Positions 27,711 to 39,014 are shown, numbered from the stretch's first letter. The stretch: 64,000 nt of DNA from Bradyrhizobium sp. (GCF_030697065.1 NZ_JAUYQU010000294.1:1-64000); one strand, 5' to 3'. The notes: generated by a model from the letters alone, not told the origin. Program-made: numbers and translations.

Positions 27711-28124
27711 ATGAACTACTGGCTGGTGAAATCGGAGCCCTCGACCTGGTCGTGGGACCAGCAGGTGGCGAAGGGCGCCAAGGGCGAAGCCTGGACCGGC
27801 GTGCGCAATTTTACCGCGCGACAGAATCTCGTGAAGATGAAGAAGGGCGACCTCGCTTTCTTCTATCACTCCAACGAGGGCAAGGAGATCGTCGGTATCG
27901 CCGAGATCATCAAGGAAGCCTATCCGGATCCCACCGACAAAAGCGAAAAGTTTGTCTGCGTCGACATCAAGGCCGGCAAGCCCCTGAAGACGCCGGTGAC
28001 GATGGCCGCGATCAAGGCCGACAAGCGGCTGACCGAGATGGCGCTGGTGAAATATTCGCGCCTCTCGGTGCAGCCGGTGACGGCCGAGGAATGGAAGATC
28101 GTTTGCAATATGGGCGGGATGTGA
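27711..28124 (+). CDS. EVE domain-containing protein
   Basis: A 137-residue single-domain EVE (PUA-like) protein. The start MNYWLVKSEPSTWSW is the usual one for this family; in-frame codons upstream fall in the family C repeat and are unlikely to be coding. Other motifs are WTGVRNFTARQNL, KGDLAFFYHSN and a late LVKYSRLSVQPVT. EVE domains bind modified bases in nucleic acids, and in bacteria some are tied to restriction or RNA modification; this one is a common housekeeping type. No restriction genes are near. Confidence 0.93.
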   Translation: MNYWLVKSEPSTWSWDQQVAKGAKGEAWTGVRNFTARQNLVKMKKGDLAFFYHSNEGKEIVGIAEIIKEAYPDPTDKSEKFVCVDIKAGKPLKTPVTMAAIKADKRLTEMALVKYSRLSVQPVTAEEWKIVCNMGGM

Positions 28125-28139
28125 GACTTACCGGAGCGC

Positions 28140-28243
28140 GTAGGGTGGACAAAGGCGCTCTTGCGCCGTGCCCACCATTTTGAAAACAGCAGTTCAGAAA
28201 GATGGTGGGCACGGCGCGAAGAGCGCGCCTTTGCCCACCCTAC
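28140..28243. repeat. Large inverted repeat, family D
   Basis: GTAGGGTGGACAAAGGCGC and GCGCCGTGCCCACCAT on the left pair with ATGGTGGGCACGGCGC and GCGCCTTTGCCCACCCTAC on the right, leaving a loop of about 25 bases. The 104-base element lies between the EVE gene and the topoisomerase gene, which converge here, and could terminate both. Confidence 0.85.
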
Positions 28244-28254
28244 GGCTTATCGCG

Positions 28255-28294
28255 GTCATTGCGGGGCGATGCAAAGCATCGAAGCCGGAATGAC
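28255..28294. repeat. Short palindromic repeat, family A variant
   Basis: GTCATTGCGG and GATGC pair with GCATC and CCGGAATGAC. It sits just beside the family D repeat, so two different elements share one intergenic space. Confidence 0.7.
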
Positions 28295-28311
28295 TGCGTT
28301 GATTCAGCCTA

Positions 28312-29484
28312 TCAAGCCGCCGCGGTCGCCACCACCTGTGCCAGCAGCTGCTCGCGCTTCGATTGCGAGCGGTAGCCCTTCATGGTCGCGGCGAAGCGTT
28401 CGAGGATGCCGTCCTCGAAGGCCGTGACGATGGTGTCGTGGACGTAGCTCTTGCGGCAGATCGCCGGGGTGTTCGACAATTCGTCGGCGGCGGCGCGCAC
28501 CGCGTCCAGCACCTGTTTCTTGCGGCCGTGGGCGCTGGCGGCCGGTGAGATCCGCGACAGCGATTCCAGCACCACGGCCGAGGCCATCAGGGTGCGAAAA
28601 TCCTTCAGCGAAATCCTGATGCCGGCGATCTCGCGCAGGAACGCGTTCACGGTGGTGGTGGAGACGGCGCGAACCGTGCCGGAGCCGTCGCGATACTGGA
28701 ACATGCGCTTGCCGGGCACGGTGCGCAGGATGCCGATGGCACGCACCAGCTTGGCTGCGTCGCATTCCTTGCGCACGGCCTTGCCGCCCTTGGCGGTGAA
28801 GGTCAGCACGAGAGTGTCGTCCTCGACCACGACATGGGATTTCAGCAGCGTGGTGGCGCCGTGGGTGCCGTTGAGCCGGGCGTAGGATTCGTTGCCGGGC
28901 CGGATCGCGGTGCGCGCGATCAGCTCGATCACCGCGGAGAGCGCGAATTCGCGGGTCGGCGTATCGCCGGAAAGGTGCATCGAGACGTTGCGGCGGATTT
29001 TCGGCAGGGCGCCGACCAGCCGCGCCAGCCGGTGGGCCTTGCGCTGTTCTCGGACCTTTTCCCAGTCGGAGTGATAGCGGTACTGCAGCCGGCCGGCGGC
29101 ATCGCGTCCCACCGCCTGCAGATGGGACGAGGGATCGGGCGAATAGCGGACCTCGGCATAGGCCGGCGGTACCGCCATCGAATGCAGGCGCTTGATGGTG
29201 CCGACGTGGCGCACCGCGGTGCCGTTGGCACGGACGAATGAATAGCTCTTGCCGCGCTTGACGCGGCGGATGGTGAGCTGGTTCTGGTCGCCGAGCTTGA
29301 GGCCAAGCTCCCCGGCGAGGTCTTCGACCGACGTCTTGGCAACCGTTTTGGCTGCCGTGACGGGAGTGGATGCCTGCTTGGCGGAGCGGGAGACTTTGGG
29401 CAGTTGGCCGAGCGCTTTCGCCAGCTCAACGGCGGGATCGGCGGAAACGGGCCGCGCAGCCTCGAAATTCTGCTGATCCATCAT
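28312..29484 (-). CDS. DNA topoisomerase IB (poxvirus-type)
   Basis: A 390-residue topoisomerase IB from the ATG at 29484 (or 29481). It relaxes supercoils by a single-strand nick with a 3'-phosphotyrosyl link. The N-terminal domain holds VRHVGTIKRLHSMAVPPAY; the catalytic core has IARTAIRPGNESYA, FTAKGGKAVRK and KDFRTLM, and the nucleophile Tyr347 in CRKSYVHD. This matches the viral/bacterial TopIB family, common in Bradyrhizobium relatives but absent from E. coli. About 70 extra N-terminal residues of low complexity precede the domain. An earlier start at 29574 has no ribosome site. Confidence 0.93.
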   Translation of the reverse strand: MMDQQNFEAARPVSADPAVELAKALGQLPKVSRSAKQASTPVTAAKTVAKTSVEDLAGELGLKLGDQNQLTIRRVKRGKSYSFVRANGTAVRHVGTIKRLHSMAVPPAYAEVRYSPDPSSHLQAVGRDAAGRLQYRYHSDWEKVREQRKAHRLARLVGALPKIRRNVSMHLSGDTPTREFALSAVIELIARTAIRPGNESYARLNGTHGATTLLKSHVVVEDDTLVLTFTAKGGKAVRKECDAAKLVRAIGILRTVPGKRMFQYRDGSGTVRAVSTTTVNAFLREIAGIRISLKDFRTLMASAVVLESLSRISPAASAHGRKKQVLDAVRAAADELSNTPAICRKSYVHDTIVTAFEDGILERFAATMKGYRSQSKREQLLAQVVATAAA

Positions 29485-29878
29485 GACTTTAGACGCCTTG
29501 CTCCAACTGGTCTTCCGGTAATGCCGATTATCGGTCTTTGGTTCCGGCGGGGGCCGGGCCCCCGGGGAGGCCATTTAGGAGGTAATGCCCGGGAGCGCTA
29601 GCCCAGCCCTTGGGCAAGTAGGTCTCTGAATACCGTTGAAGGCGGAATGGGCGCCATGCAGAGGTCTGTTGGCTAACGGTCAAACGCGAACGTGATGCAG
29701 GCTGGCAACCCAGCCGGACCGATCGGCCGGCGGTTTGATGCCGCGCAAGGCGGGGAACCCCGTCTAAGGTCCTATTTCTTCCGCTTGTGGGTGCCGGTAG
29801 GCCCGACGCATAATTGGCGCAACAAACGAGACGGCATGCAGTGCTCGCGTCACTGGCCGCATGGGTGGAGGGGTAACG
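29485..29878. other. 394-base region between topoisomerase and acs genes
   Basis: No gene is supported. It holds several stem-loops: GGGGGCC/GGCCCCC around 29549–29563, GGCTGG-CAAC-CCAGCC at 29700–29715, and CGGGG-AA-CCCCG near 29751–29762. The last two would lie in the acs leader. Promoters of the two divergent genes should also be here, but I could not place them with confidence. Confidence 0.4.
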
Positions 29879-31831
<1,953 letters not shown>

Positions 31832-32243
31832 AAACCGGACACGCGTGGGGCTCCGTTCCCGGACGCGGCGCTGCGCCTAAGCGGTGCGCCGCTGACCCCG
31901 GGGCCCATCTCGCGATGGGCGGCTTGGTCCCATGGTCCCGGCTCTGCGGAGCAGCTTGACGCACGCTGCACCGCGTCCGGGACACGGATAGTGACAGCTC
32001 TCAACTATCGTCCGGTGGCCAACTGCCCCTGCCCGCACGTTTCCTGCCGGGTGTTGTTTTCATGTCATTTACTTTGTTCCCAACATTTCCTTTTCTGACC
32101 TCATTGAATGGGTTCCCGGCCCGGCCTTGAAACAGGTTGGTGAGGCCACGCGGCGAGAATGCGTGGGCGAACCGGCGTTTTGCTGGCCTTTCGGAAATTT
32201 TGCAGCCCTGCAGAGGGGTGTCCGAGCCAAAGTGGAGAGTTTG
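31832..32243. other. 412-base region between acs and the L,D-transpeptidase gene
   Basis: The left third is a family E inverted repeat (31857–31982). The rest is less GC-rich, especially around 32050–32105 (TCATTTACTTTG…CATTTCCTTTTCTG), and is the likely site of the transpeptidase promoter. No open frame here looks like a gene. Confidence 0.45.
31857..31982. repeat. 126-base inverted-repeat element, family E
   Basis: Perfect 12-base terminal inverted repeats TCCCGGACGCGG and CCGCGTCCGGGA flank an imperfectly palindromic core with GGGGCCCATCTCGCGATGGGC. It lies 25 bases after the acs stop codon. No direct target duplication or transposase was seen, so it is more like a REP/MITE-type element. 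Confidence 0.75.
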
Positions 32244-32756
32244 ATGTCGTTGAGGATTGCGGTGGCGCTCGCAGCCACCATCGGGGCGGGGGCCCTGCTG
32301 TCGACCACGGCCGAGGCGCGGCCCAGCGTGGTCAGCTTCCGGGGCGATTACTCACCGGGCACGATCGTGGTCAGGACCAATGAGCGCCGGCTCTATCTCG
32401 TCGTCGAACAGGGCAAGGCGGTCGCCTATCGCGTCGGCGTCGGCCGCGCCGGCAAGCAGTGGGCCGGCACCACACGGATCGACGGCAAATACACCAATCC
32501 GGCGTGGTCGCCGCCGGCGGAAGTCAAGCGCGACCGGCCGTCGATGCCGAACGTCATCCCCGGCGGTTCGCCGCAAAATCCGATGGGGGTCGCCGCGATG
32601 ACGCTGGCGGGCGGCGAATATGCGATCCACGGCACCAACGCGCCGGGCTCGATCGGCGGCTTCGTCTCCTATGGCTGCATCCGCATGCTGAACGCCGATA
32701 TCACCGATCTCTACCAGCGCGTTTCCGTCGGCACGACGGTGGTCGTGACCCGCTGA
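32244..32756 (+). CDS. L,D-transpeptidase (YkuD/ErfK family)
   Basis: A 170-residue protein with signal peptide (residues 1–25) and a YkuD domain. It would cross-link peptidoglycan or attach proteins to it in the periplasm. His129 in AIHGTN and the nucleophile Cys145 in SYGCIRM are present; the residue two before the Cys is Tyr143, where the textbook motif has His (SHGC). The start at 32244 follows GGAGAG and gives the clean signal peptide; the same frame is open to 32127. Monocistronic, with a family A repeat just downstream. Confidence 0.92.
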   Translation: MSLRIAVALAATIGAGALLSTTAEARPSVVSFRGDYSPGTIVVRTNERRLYLVVEQGKAVAYRVGVGRAGKQWAGTTRIDGKYTNPAWSPPAEVKRDRPSMPNVIPGGSPQNPMGVAAMTLAGGEYAIHGTNAPGSIGGFVSYGCIRMLNADITDLYQRVSVGTTVVVTR

Positions 32757-32766
32757 CGATGGCCTC

Positions 32767-32848
32767 CGTCATTCCGGGGCATCGCGCAGCGATGAACCCG
32801 GAATCTCGAGATTCCGGGTTCGATGCTTCGCATCGCCCCGGAATGACG
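32767..32848. repeat. Palindromic intergenic repeat, family A
   Basis: CGTCATTCCGGGGCATCGCG opens and CGCATCGCCCCGGAATGACG closes, with a central perfect palindrome GAACCCGGAATC / GATTCCGGGTTC. It lies between the convergent transpeptidase and nuclease genes. Confidence 0.88.
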
Positions 32849-32896
32849 GAAGCAAAGCCGATCCGCTGCGCGGCTTCTATGTTGGTGAGACCGTCC

Positions 32897-33487
32897 TCAG
32901 CACCAGGCGCCGCGCCGGCCGCGGACATAGCTACGCGCATGACCGGCGGCGAGCAGCGCCGCCGCCACGTTATCCGTCCGCCGCGTGGCGGCGTCGGCGA
33001 CGACGCGGCCGCCATATTTGTCGGGGCCGATATTGTAGATCGTGACTCCGCCTTCGCCGAGCAGATCGCGCAAGGCCGCGCCGGCGGCTTCGGCCAGTTC
33101 CAGTTCCTCCGCACAGGCCGCCTTCAGTTCCGGCGCATCGACGCCGCGCAGGCGAACCCGCGTCGTCGGCTCGACCCCGGGCGACAGATGCACCCGCGCT
33201 TCAAACGTGTCGCCATCGATGGTCCTGAGAACGTCCACCGAATGCCGCACGCCGGGATTTCCGGCACTCCGCCAGATCGTCTCGGCGTCGCGCGCCGCCT
33301 GGATTTCGTGCGGCGACAGCGACGTGGTCGAGACCGGCCAATTCAGCCATTGCCGCAACGGCAGCTGACTCACGGCCACCATCCCCAGAATGAAGATCCA
33401 GGGCAGCAGCCGCGAAAATCGGCGGCGCCGGGGCTTTCCCTGAGGGGGAGCGCGCCTCCGGCGATTTAATCTTTCAAGCGCGAACAT
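32897..33487 (-). CDS. Membrane-anchored thermonuclease (SNase-like) family protein
   Basis: A 196-residue protein from the ATG at 33487; the frame is open far upstream but reads through the DUF1674 gene on the same strand. A very basic N terminus (RRRRAPP…RRRRFSR) precedes one membrane segment (about residues 28–44). The staphylococcal nuclease-like domain has IDGDTFEARV (90–99) and RLRGVDAPEL (112–121), containing the Ca-binding Asp and catalytic Arg positions. The second catalytic region (…DKYGGRVVAD) is shortened. Probably a periplasm-facing nuclease; activity unproven. Confidence 0.85.
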   Translation of the reverse strand: MFALERLNRRRRAPPQGKPRRRRFSRLLPWIFILGMVAVSQLPLRQWLNWPVSTTSLSPHEIQAARDAETIWRSAGNPGVRHSVDVLRTIDGDTFEARVHLSPGVEPTTRVRLRGVDAPELKAACAEELELAEAAGAALRDLLGEGGVTIYNIGPDKYGGRVVADAATRRTDNVAAALLAAGHARSYVRGRRGAWC

Positions 33488-33536
33488 ATTGCCGGACCAG
33501 GGGTGAGTCGGCGCCAGTCGGCAAGTCCTTACCGGA

Positions 33537-33770
33537 TCAAAAATCCGAGGCGATGCCCTTGTTCTCCCAGTCGCCGTAGCGGGTCGGTTCCGGACCTTTC
33601 GGGCCCTGCAATTCCCTGGGCGCGGGCCTGGCGTCGGCTGCGGCGGCTTGCCGGCGCGCTTCGGCCTCGGCCAGCGCGCGCTGGGCCGCCGGCGGCAGCG
33701 GCTTGCGTTGCCCCGATGATGCGGCGGTCGCAGGCGGCGGCCCGTCGGTGGTGTCGGCATTTCCAGCCAT
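33537..33770 (-). CDS. DUF1674 protein, succinate dehydrogenase assembly factor 4 (SdhAF4) homologue
   Basis: A 77-residue protein. The N-terminal 50 residues are Ala/Pro-rich, and the C terminus carries the family signature GPEPTRYGDWENKGIASDF. In eukaryotes SDHAF4 binds the flavinated SdhA subunit and helps it join SdhB; the bacterial DUF1674 proteins are its homologues. No sdh genes are near. It lies 49 bases upstream of the nuclease gene on the same strand and divergent from rsmB. Confidence 0.9.
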   Translation of the reverse strand: MAGNADTTDGPPPATAASSGQRKPLPPAAQRALAEAEARRQAAAADARPAPRELQGPKGPEPTRYGDWENKGIASDF

Positions 33771-33952
33771 CGGCTCGGTCCCCCCGCTCGGTTCAAGATT
33801 TAGAGATTAAAGCTCACACCCGAACTGTGAAATCATGAAGGCGATTCTTATATTTGGCATATTCGCATGTCAGAGGTGCTGTCGTTTCGAGGGCATGCGC
33901 CGAGTCCCGTCGAACCGCCGTTCCTTTCCGTTCTCCGAGATAATTCCGCTCC

Positions 33953-35317
33953 ATGCCTCCTCAAAGATTCGCCCTGCCGTCCGAAGTGCCTGGCCTCGCG
34001 GCGCGGCGGATCGCGGCGGATATTCTCGACGGCGTGCTGCACAAGCAGCGGACCCTCGACGATCAGCTCGACGGCGCCGGAGCCCATCCCGGACTGAAGA
34101 CGCTGCCCGATCGCGACCGCGCCCTGATGCGGCGGCTGGTGGCGACGATCCTGCGGCGGCTCGGCACGCTTGGCCATGTGCTGTCGCGGCTGCTGGATCG
34201 CGGCATTCCGACCGACGCCCCGCGCGCGCAGAGCGCGCTGCTGATCGGGGCTGCCCAGATTCTCTGGATGGACGTTCCCGACCACGCCGCGGTCGACCTG
34301 TCGGTGCGGCTGGTGCAGTCGGACCGGCGCGCCGCCAAATATGCCGGGCTGGTCAATGCGGTGCTGCGCCGCTGCGCGCGCGAGGGACCAGCGCTGATCG
34401 AGGAGGTCAAGGCGCAGACGCTGGACGTTCCGCCATGGCTGTTGGCGCGCTGGATCGCGCATTATGGCGAGACCACTGCGCGGGAAATCGCTGTCGCGCT
34501 CAGCCACGAGCCGTCGCTCGACATCACCGTGAAATCCGATGCGGCGCAGTGGGCGACCCGGCTGCACGGCGAAACGCTGCCGACGGGAAGCGTGCGCACG
34601 CTGCTGCAGGGCTCGGTGAAAATGCTGCCGGGTTTCACCGATGGCCAGTGGTGGGTGCAGGACGCTGCCGCCGCCTTGCCGGCGCGGCTGTTCGGCGACA
34701 TCGCAGGCAAGCGCATTGCCGATCTTTGCGCCGCCCCGGGCGGCAAGACTGCGCAACTGATCCATGCCGGCGCCATCGTCACGGCGGTCGACCGCTCCCC
34801 CGGCCGCATGGCGCGGCTCCGCGACAATCTGACCCGGCTGGCGCTGGCGGCCGAAACCGTGGTGACCGACGCCGCCGAATGGCAGGGCGGAAATCCTGGC
34901 GAAGACAAAAGCGAAGGCTTCGACGGCATCCTGGTCGACGCCCCCTGCGCCTCGACCGGAACCATCCGCCGCCATCCCGACGTGGCCTGGCTGCGCCAGG
35001 AAGCCGATATCGGCGCGCTGATGGCGCTGCAGAAGCGGTTGCTGCAGCGGGCGACCGCGCTGCTGAAGCCGGGCGGAACGCTGGTCTATTGCACCTGCTC
35101 GCTGGAGCCGGAGGAAGGCGAGCAGGCCGTTTCGGGGCTTTTGGCCGCCGAGCCGGCCATGCGCCGCGCCCCGATCGACCCCGGCGAGGTCGCCGGCCTC
35201 GGGGAAATCCTCAGCCCGGACGGCGATTTACGCACCCTGCCCTGCCATTTGCCGCATGAGGACCCCCGCCTGGGCGGTCTCGACGGTTTTTATGCCGCCC
35301 GATTGGTTAAATCCTGA
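33953..35317 (+). CDS. rsmB: 16S rRNA (cytosine(967)-C5)-methyltransferase-like protein (RsmB/NOL1/NOP2/Sun)
   Basis: A 454-residue protein: an N-terminal NusB-like RNA-binding domain (about 15–150) and a C-terminal Rossmann methyltransferase domain. The SAM motif DLCAAPGGKTAQL, motif IV DAPCASTGTIRRHPD and the catalytic-cysteine motif LVYCTCSLEPEEGE are all intact. It makes m5C967 in helix 31 of 16S rRNA. The fusion with NusB is the RsmB hallmark. It begins the rsmB–heparinase-like–purH block often conserved in Rhizobiales. Confidence 0.95.
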   Translation: MPPQRFALPSEVPGLAARRIAADILDGVLHKQRTLDDQLDGAGAHPGLKTLPDRDRALMRRLVATILRRLGTLGHVLSRLLDRGIPTDAPRAQSALLIGAAQILWMDVPDHAAVDLSVRLVQSDRRAAKYAGLVNAVLRRCAREGPALIEEVKAQTLDVPPWLLARWIAHYGETTAREIAVALSHEPSLDITVKSDAAQWATRLHGETLPTGSVRTLLQGSVKMLPGFTDGQWWVQDAAAALPARLFGDIAGKRIADLCAAPGGKTAQLIHAGAIVTAVDRSPGRMARLRDNLTRLALAAETVVTDAAEWQGGNPGEDKSEGFDGILVDAPCASTGTIRRHPDVAWLRQEADIGALMALQKRLLQRATALLKPGGTLVYCTCSLEPEEGEQAVSGLLAAEPAMRRAPIDPGEVAGLGEILSPDGDLRTLPCHLPHEDPRLGGLDGFYAARLVKS

Positions 35318-35431
35318 TTTTGCACCCCATTTTCGTAATCCGGCGCTGATTCGCAGCTTTTCAAGGTGGTGTCTTGGCAGCGTTTCCGGACTAAAAGGAT
35401 TCGCATCTAATTCTCCCGATCAAGGCAAGGC

Positions 35432-37186
35432 GTGTCGGTCGCTCAACGCAGACGAATCTCGACGCTGATCATGGGCCGCTTCGCGCGGAACATGATTTCG
35501 CGCGTCAGCGGCGGCTCGGTGGCGGTGTCGCGGCTGTGGCCGGGCCGCACCGACCGGCTGATCATCGCCCCGCATGATCTGCGCACCGCCGACGCTACCC
35601 GCGCCGCCGAGATCTATGCCGGCCGCTTCGTCTTCGCCGGCAAGATCGTGACCTGCCACGGCCGCTCGATCTTCGACCTCGAGCCGCCGTCGGAAGACTG
35701 GGAAGTGGCGCTGCTCGGCTTCGGATGGCTGCGTCATCTGCGCGCCGCCGACACCGCGCTGACCCGCGCCAATGCGCGTTCGCTGGTCGACGACTGGATT
35801 TCGAACCCGGCGCAGAAGCGCAGCGTCGGCCGCCGCGCCGACGTGCTGGCGCGCCGCGTTATCTCGCTGCTGTCGCAGGCGCCGCTGGTGCTCGGCGATA
35901 CCGACGGCAAATTCTACCGGCGCTATCTGCGCGGACTGACCCGCGAGATCCGTTACCTGCGCTATACCATGCTCGACATTCCCGACGGCGTGCCGCGGCT
36001 GCAGGTGCTGATCGCGCTGTGCTACGCTTCGCTCTGCCTCGCCAACCAGGCCCGGCATATCCGCACCGCCACCCGAAAACTGTCCGACGAACTGCAGCGC
36101 CAGATCCTGCCCGATGGCGGGCACTTTTCACGCAATCCCGGCGCGCTGATCGAACTGCTGATCGACCTGTTGCCGCTGCGGCAGACCTTTGCGGCCCGCA
36201 ACATCGCGCCGCCGCCGGCGCTGCTGAACGCGATCGACCGCATGATGCCGATGCTGCGTTTCTTCCGCCATGGCGACGGCAGCTTTGCGCTGTTCAACGG
36301 CATGAGCAGCGCGCCGTCCGACCTGCTGGCGACGCTGCTGGCCTATGACGACACCCACGGCGCGCCGATGGCGCACATGCCGCATACCGGCTTTCAGCGG
36401 CTCGATGCCGGCGCCATGACCATCATCATGGACACCGGCCCGCCGCCGCCGCCGAGCGTCAGCCACGACGCCCATGCCGGTTGCCTGTCGTTCGAATTGT
36501 CGTCGGGCCTGAGCCGCATCGTGACCAATTGCGGCATGCCCTCGACCGGCCGCGACAACTGGCGCGCCTTCGCGCGCGGCACCCCCGCGCACTCCACCCT
36601 GACCTATCACGACACCTCGTCCTGCCAGTTCGTCGAGCTGTCGGCGATGAAACGGCTGCTGCGCGGCGCGCCCGTCGTGAGCGGCCCCACCAATGTCGAA
36701 AGCTATCGCGAAATGGTCGCCAACGGCGTGCTGCTGACGACCTCGCATGACGGCTATCTGGCGCGGTTCGGCGTGGTGCACCGCCGGGTCCTGATGGTGG
36801 CGCAGGATGGCTCCAGGCTCGACGGCGAGGATACGCTGTCGCCGGCGCCGGGCGGCCGGATCAAGGGCGCCGAGACGGATTACGCGCTGCGCTTTCACCT
36901 GCATCCCGCGGTCAAGGCGAGCCGGCTTTCCGACGCCCGCGGCGTCATGCTGGTGCTGCCGAACCGCGACGTCTGGACCTTCGAGGCGCTCGACGACAAG
37001 GTCGATCTGGAGGACAGCGTGTTCCTCGCCGGCAATGACGGCCCCCGCCGCACCGCCCAGATCGTGATCCGGCAGGAATCCCGCCACGCGGCCTCGATCC
37101 GCTGGAGTTTCGTGCGATCGACCACCTCGGCCTCGGCCACCACGGCCCGCCGCAACGCGCGCCGCGAGCCGGAATTGCCGCTGTAG
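35432..37186 (+). CDS. Heparinase II/III family protein
   Basis: About 584 residues from the GTG at 35432, with an AAGG-type site; an ATG at 35471 is the alternative. The N-terminal half (to about 330) is an alpha/alpha toroid, with GWLRHLRAADTALTRA and RYLRYTMLD; the C-terminal half is the beta-sandwich of heparinase II/III lyases, with RDNWRAFARGTPAHSTL. Such proteins cut acidic polysaccharides by beta-elimination, but in rhizobia the conserved copy beside purH has no known substrate. No signal peptide is visible, which is odd for a polysaccharide lyase. Confidence 0.87.
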   Translation: MSVAQRRRISTLIMGRFARNMISRVSGGSVAVSRLWPGRTDRLIIAPHDLRTADATRAAEIYAGRFVFAGKIVTCHGRSIFDLEPPSEDWEVALLGFGWLRHLRAADTALTRANARSLVDDWISNPAQKRSVGRRADVLARRVISLLSQAPLVLGDTDGKFYRRYLRGLTREIRYLRYTMLDIPDGVPRLQVLIALCYASLCLANQARHIRTATRKLSDELQRQILPDGGHFSRNPGALIELLIDLLPLRQTFAARNIAPPPALLNAIDRMMPMLRFFRHGDGSFALFNGMSSAPSDLLATLLAYDDTHGAPMAHMPHTGFQRLDAGAMTIIMDTGPPPPPSVSHDAHAGCLSFELSSGLSRIVTNCGMPSTGRDNWRAFARGTPAHSTLTYHDTSSCQFVELSAMKRLLRGAPVVSGPTNVESYREMVANGVLLTTSHDGYLARFGVVHRRVLMVAQDGSRLDGEDTLSPAPGGRIKGAETDYALRFHLHPAVKASRLSDARGVMLVLPNRDVWTFEALDDKVDLEDSVFLAGNDGPRRTAQIVIRQESRHAASIRWSFVRSTTSASATTARRNARREPELPL

Positions 37187-37201
37187 GAAGGCTCAAGCGC
37201 C

Positions 37202-37283
37202 GTCATTGCGAGCGAAGCGAAGCAATCCAACTTCTTCCTCGTTGCACGATGGATTGCCTCGTCGCTGCGCTCCTCGCAATGAC
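37202..37283. repeat. Palindromic intergenic repeat, family B
   Basis: GTCATTGCGAG at the left pairs with CTCGCAATGAC at the right; inner arms GAAGCAATCCA and GATTGC also pair. Second copy of the element at 35..118. It lies between the heparinase-like gene and purH. Confidence 0.85.
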
Positions 37284-37414
37284 GGGGTCTCGTTGAGTAC
37301 CCGGCCAGCCCCCTGGTCCTCTGGCGCAAGAGTGTTTTCCACACCGGGTCCTCGCTGGTTTCGCCATCCGTAAAACCATGCTACCCGGCTGGCTTACCAG
37401 CCAGGAACTCCCCC

Positions 37415-39007
37415 ATGACCGACCATCCGCGCCGCGTGACCCGCGCTTTATTGTCCGTTTCCGACAAGACCGGGCTGATCGAATTCGCCCGCGCGCTGGC
37501 CGGCCATGGCATCGAACTGGTCTCGACCGGGGGCACGGCGAAGGCGATCGCGGCTGCGGGCCTCGCGGTGAGGGACGTTTCGGAGCTGACGGGCTTTCCG
37601 GAAATGATGGACGGCCGGGTCAAGACGCTGCACCCGAACGTGCATGGCGGATTGCTGGCGATCCGCCACAATGCCGAGCATGCGGATGCGATGAAGGCGC
37701 ATGGCATCGCGCCGATCGACCTGCTGGTGGTCAACCTCTATCCGTTCGAGGCCACCGTCGACAGGGGCGCCGGCTACGAGGAGTGCATCGAGAACATCGA
37801 TATCGGCGGCCCCGCTATGATCCGCGCCGCGGCGAAGAACCACGACGACGTCGCCGTGGTGGTGGAAGCGCAGGATTACCAGGCGGTGCTCGACGAACTC
37901 GCCGCCAACCAGGGCGCGACCACGCTGAGCCTGCGCCGCCGGCTCGCCGCCAAGGCCTATGCCCGCACCGCCGCCTATGATGCGGCGATCTCGAACTGGT
38001 TCGCGGCCGAGCTCAGGACCGACGCGCCGGATTTTCGCGCCGTCGGCGGCCGATTGATCCAGGCGCTGCGCTACGGCGAGAACCCACACCAGACGGCCGC
38101 GTTCTACCGCACCCCCGACAGGCGCCCCGGGGTCGCCACCGCGCGGCAGTTGCAGGGCAAGGAACTGTCCTACAACAACATCAACGACACCGACGCCGCC
38201 TATGAATGCCTCGGCGAGTTCGACGCCACCCGCACCGCGGCCGTCGTCATCGTCAAGCACGCCAATCCCTGCGGCGTCGCCGAGGGCGCCGACCTCGTCA
38301 GCGCCTACAGAAAGGCGCTGGCCTGCGATTCGACGTCGGCCTTCGGCGGCATTGTCGCGCTGAACCGCACGCTCGATGCCGACGCCGCGCGCGCCATCAC
38401 CGAAATCTTCACCGAGGTGATCATCGCGCCGGACGCCACCGAAGAAGCCATCGCCATCGTCGCCACCAAGAAGAACCTGCGGCTGTTGCTGGCGGGCGCG
38501 CTGCCCGATCCGCGCACGGTGGGCCTGACCGCGAAAACCGTCGCCGGCGGCTTGCTGGTGCAGAGCCGCGACAACGCCGTGGTCGACGGCATGACGCTGA
38601 AGGTCGTGACCCGGCGCGCGCCGACCGACGCCGAAATGCGCGACCTGAAATTCGCATTCCGCGTCGCCAAGCACGTCAAGTCCAATACCATCGTCTATGC
38701 CAGGGATCTCGCCACCGTCGGCATCGGCGCCGGCCAGATGAGCCGGGTGGATTCCGCCCGCATCGCCGCGCGCAAGGCGCAGGATGCCGCCGACGAATTG
38801 AAGCTGGCGGCGCCGATGACCAGGGGCTCGGTGGTCGCCTCGGACGCGTTCTTTCCGTTCGCCGACGGACTGCTGGTGGCGATCGAGGCCGGCGCCACCG
38901 CGGTGATCCAGCCCGGCGGATCGATCCGCGACGATGAAGTCATCAAGGCCGCCGACGATGCCGGCATCGCCATGGTGTTCACCGGCGTCCGGCATTTCCG
39001 GCATTGA
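37415..39007 (+). CDS. purH: Bifunctional AICAR formyltransferase / IMP cyclohydrolase
   Basis: A 530-residue PurH that carries out the last two steps of IMP synthesis, using 10-formyl-THF supplied in part through FolD. The N-terminal IMP cyclohydrolase domain (to about residue 200) has [17 protein letters not shown] and [10 protein letters not shown]; the C-terminal transformylase domain has the catalytic Lys-His in [10 protein letters not shown] and a late DAFFPFADG. Length is normal. The leader is separated from the upstream gene by a family B repeat. Confidence 0.98.
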   Translation: MTDHPRRVTRALLSVSDKTGLIEFARALAGHGIELVSTGGTAKAIAAAGLAVRDVSELTGFPEMMDGRVKTLHPNVHGGLLAIRHNAEHADAMKAHGIAPIDLLVVNLYPFEATVDRGAGYEECIENIDIGGPAMIRAAAKNHDDVAVVVEAQDYQAVLDELAANQGATTLSLRRRLAAKAYARTAAYDAAISNWFAAELRTDAPDFRAVGGRLIQALRYGENPHQTAAFYRTPDRRPGVATARQLQGKELSYNNINDTDAAYECLGEFDATRTAAVVIVKHANPCGVAEGADLVSAYRKALACDSTSAFGGIVALNRTLDADAARAITEIFTEVIIAPDATEEAIAIVATKKNLRLLLAGALPDPRTVGLTAKTVAGGLLVQSRDNAVVDGMTLKVVTRRAPTDAEMRDLKFAFRVAKHVKSNTIVYARDLATVGIGAGQMSRVDSARIAARKAQDAADELKLAAPMTRGSVVASDAFFPFADGLLVAIEAGATAVIQPGGSIRDDEVIKAADDAGIAMVFTGVRHFRH

Positions 39008-39014
39008 ATGGGTT

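Noticed and set aside
37375-37414. Purine or other riboswitch in the purH leader
   Set aside because: Only a short CTGGCT…AGCCAG hairpin is present; no known riboswitch core could be seen.
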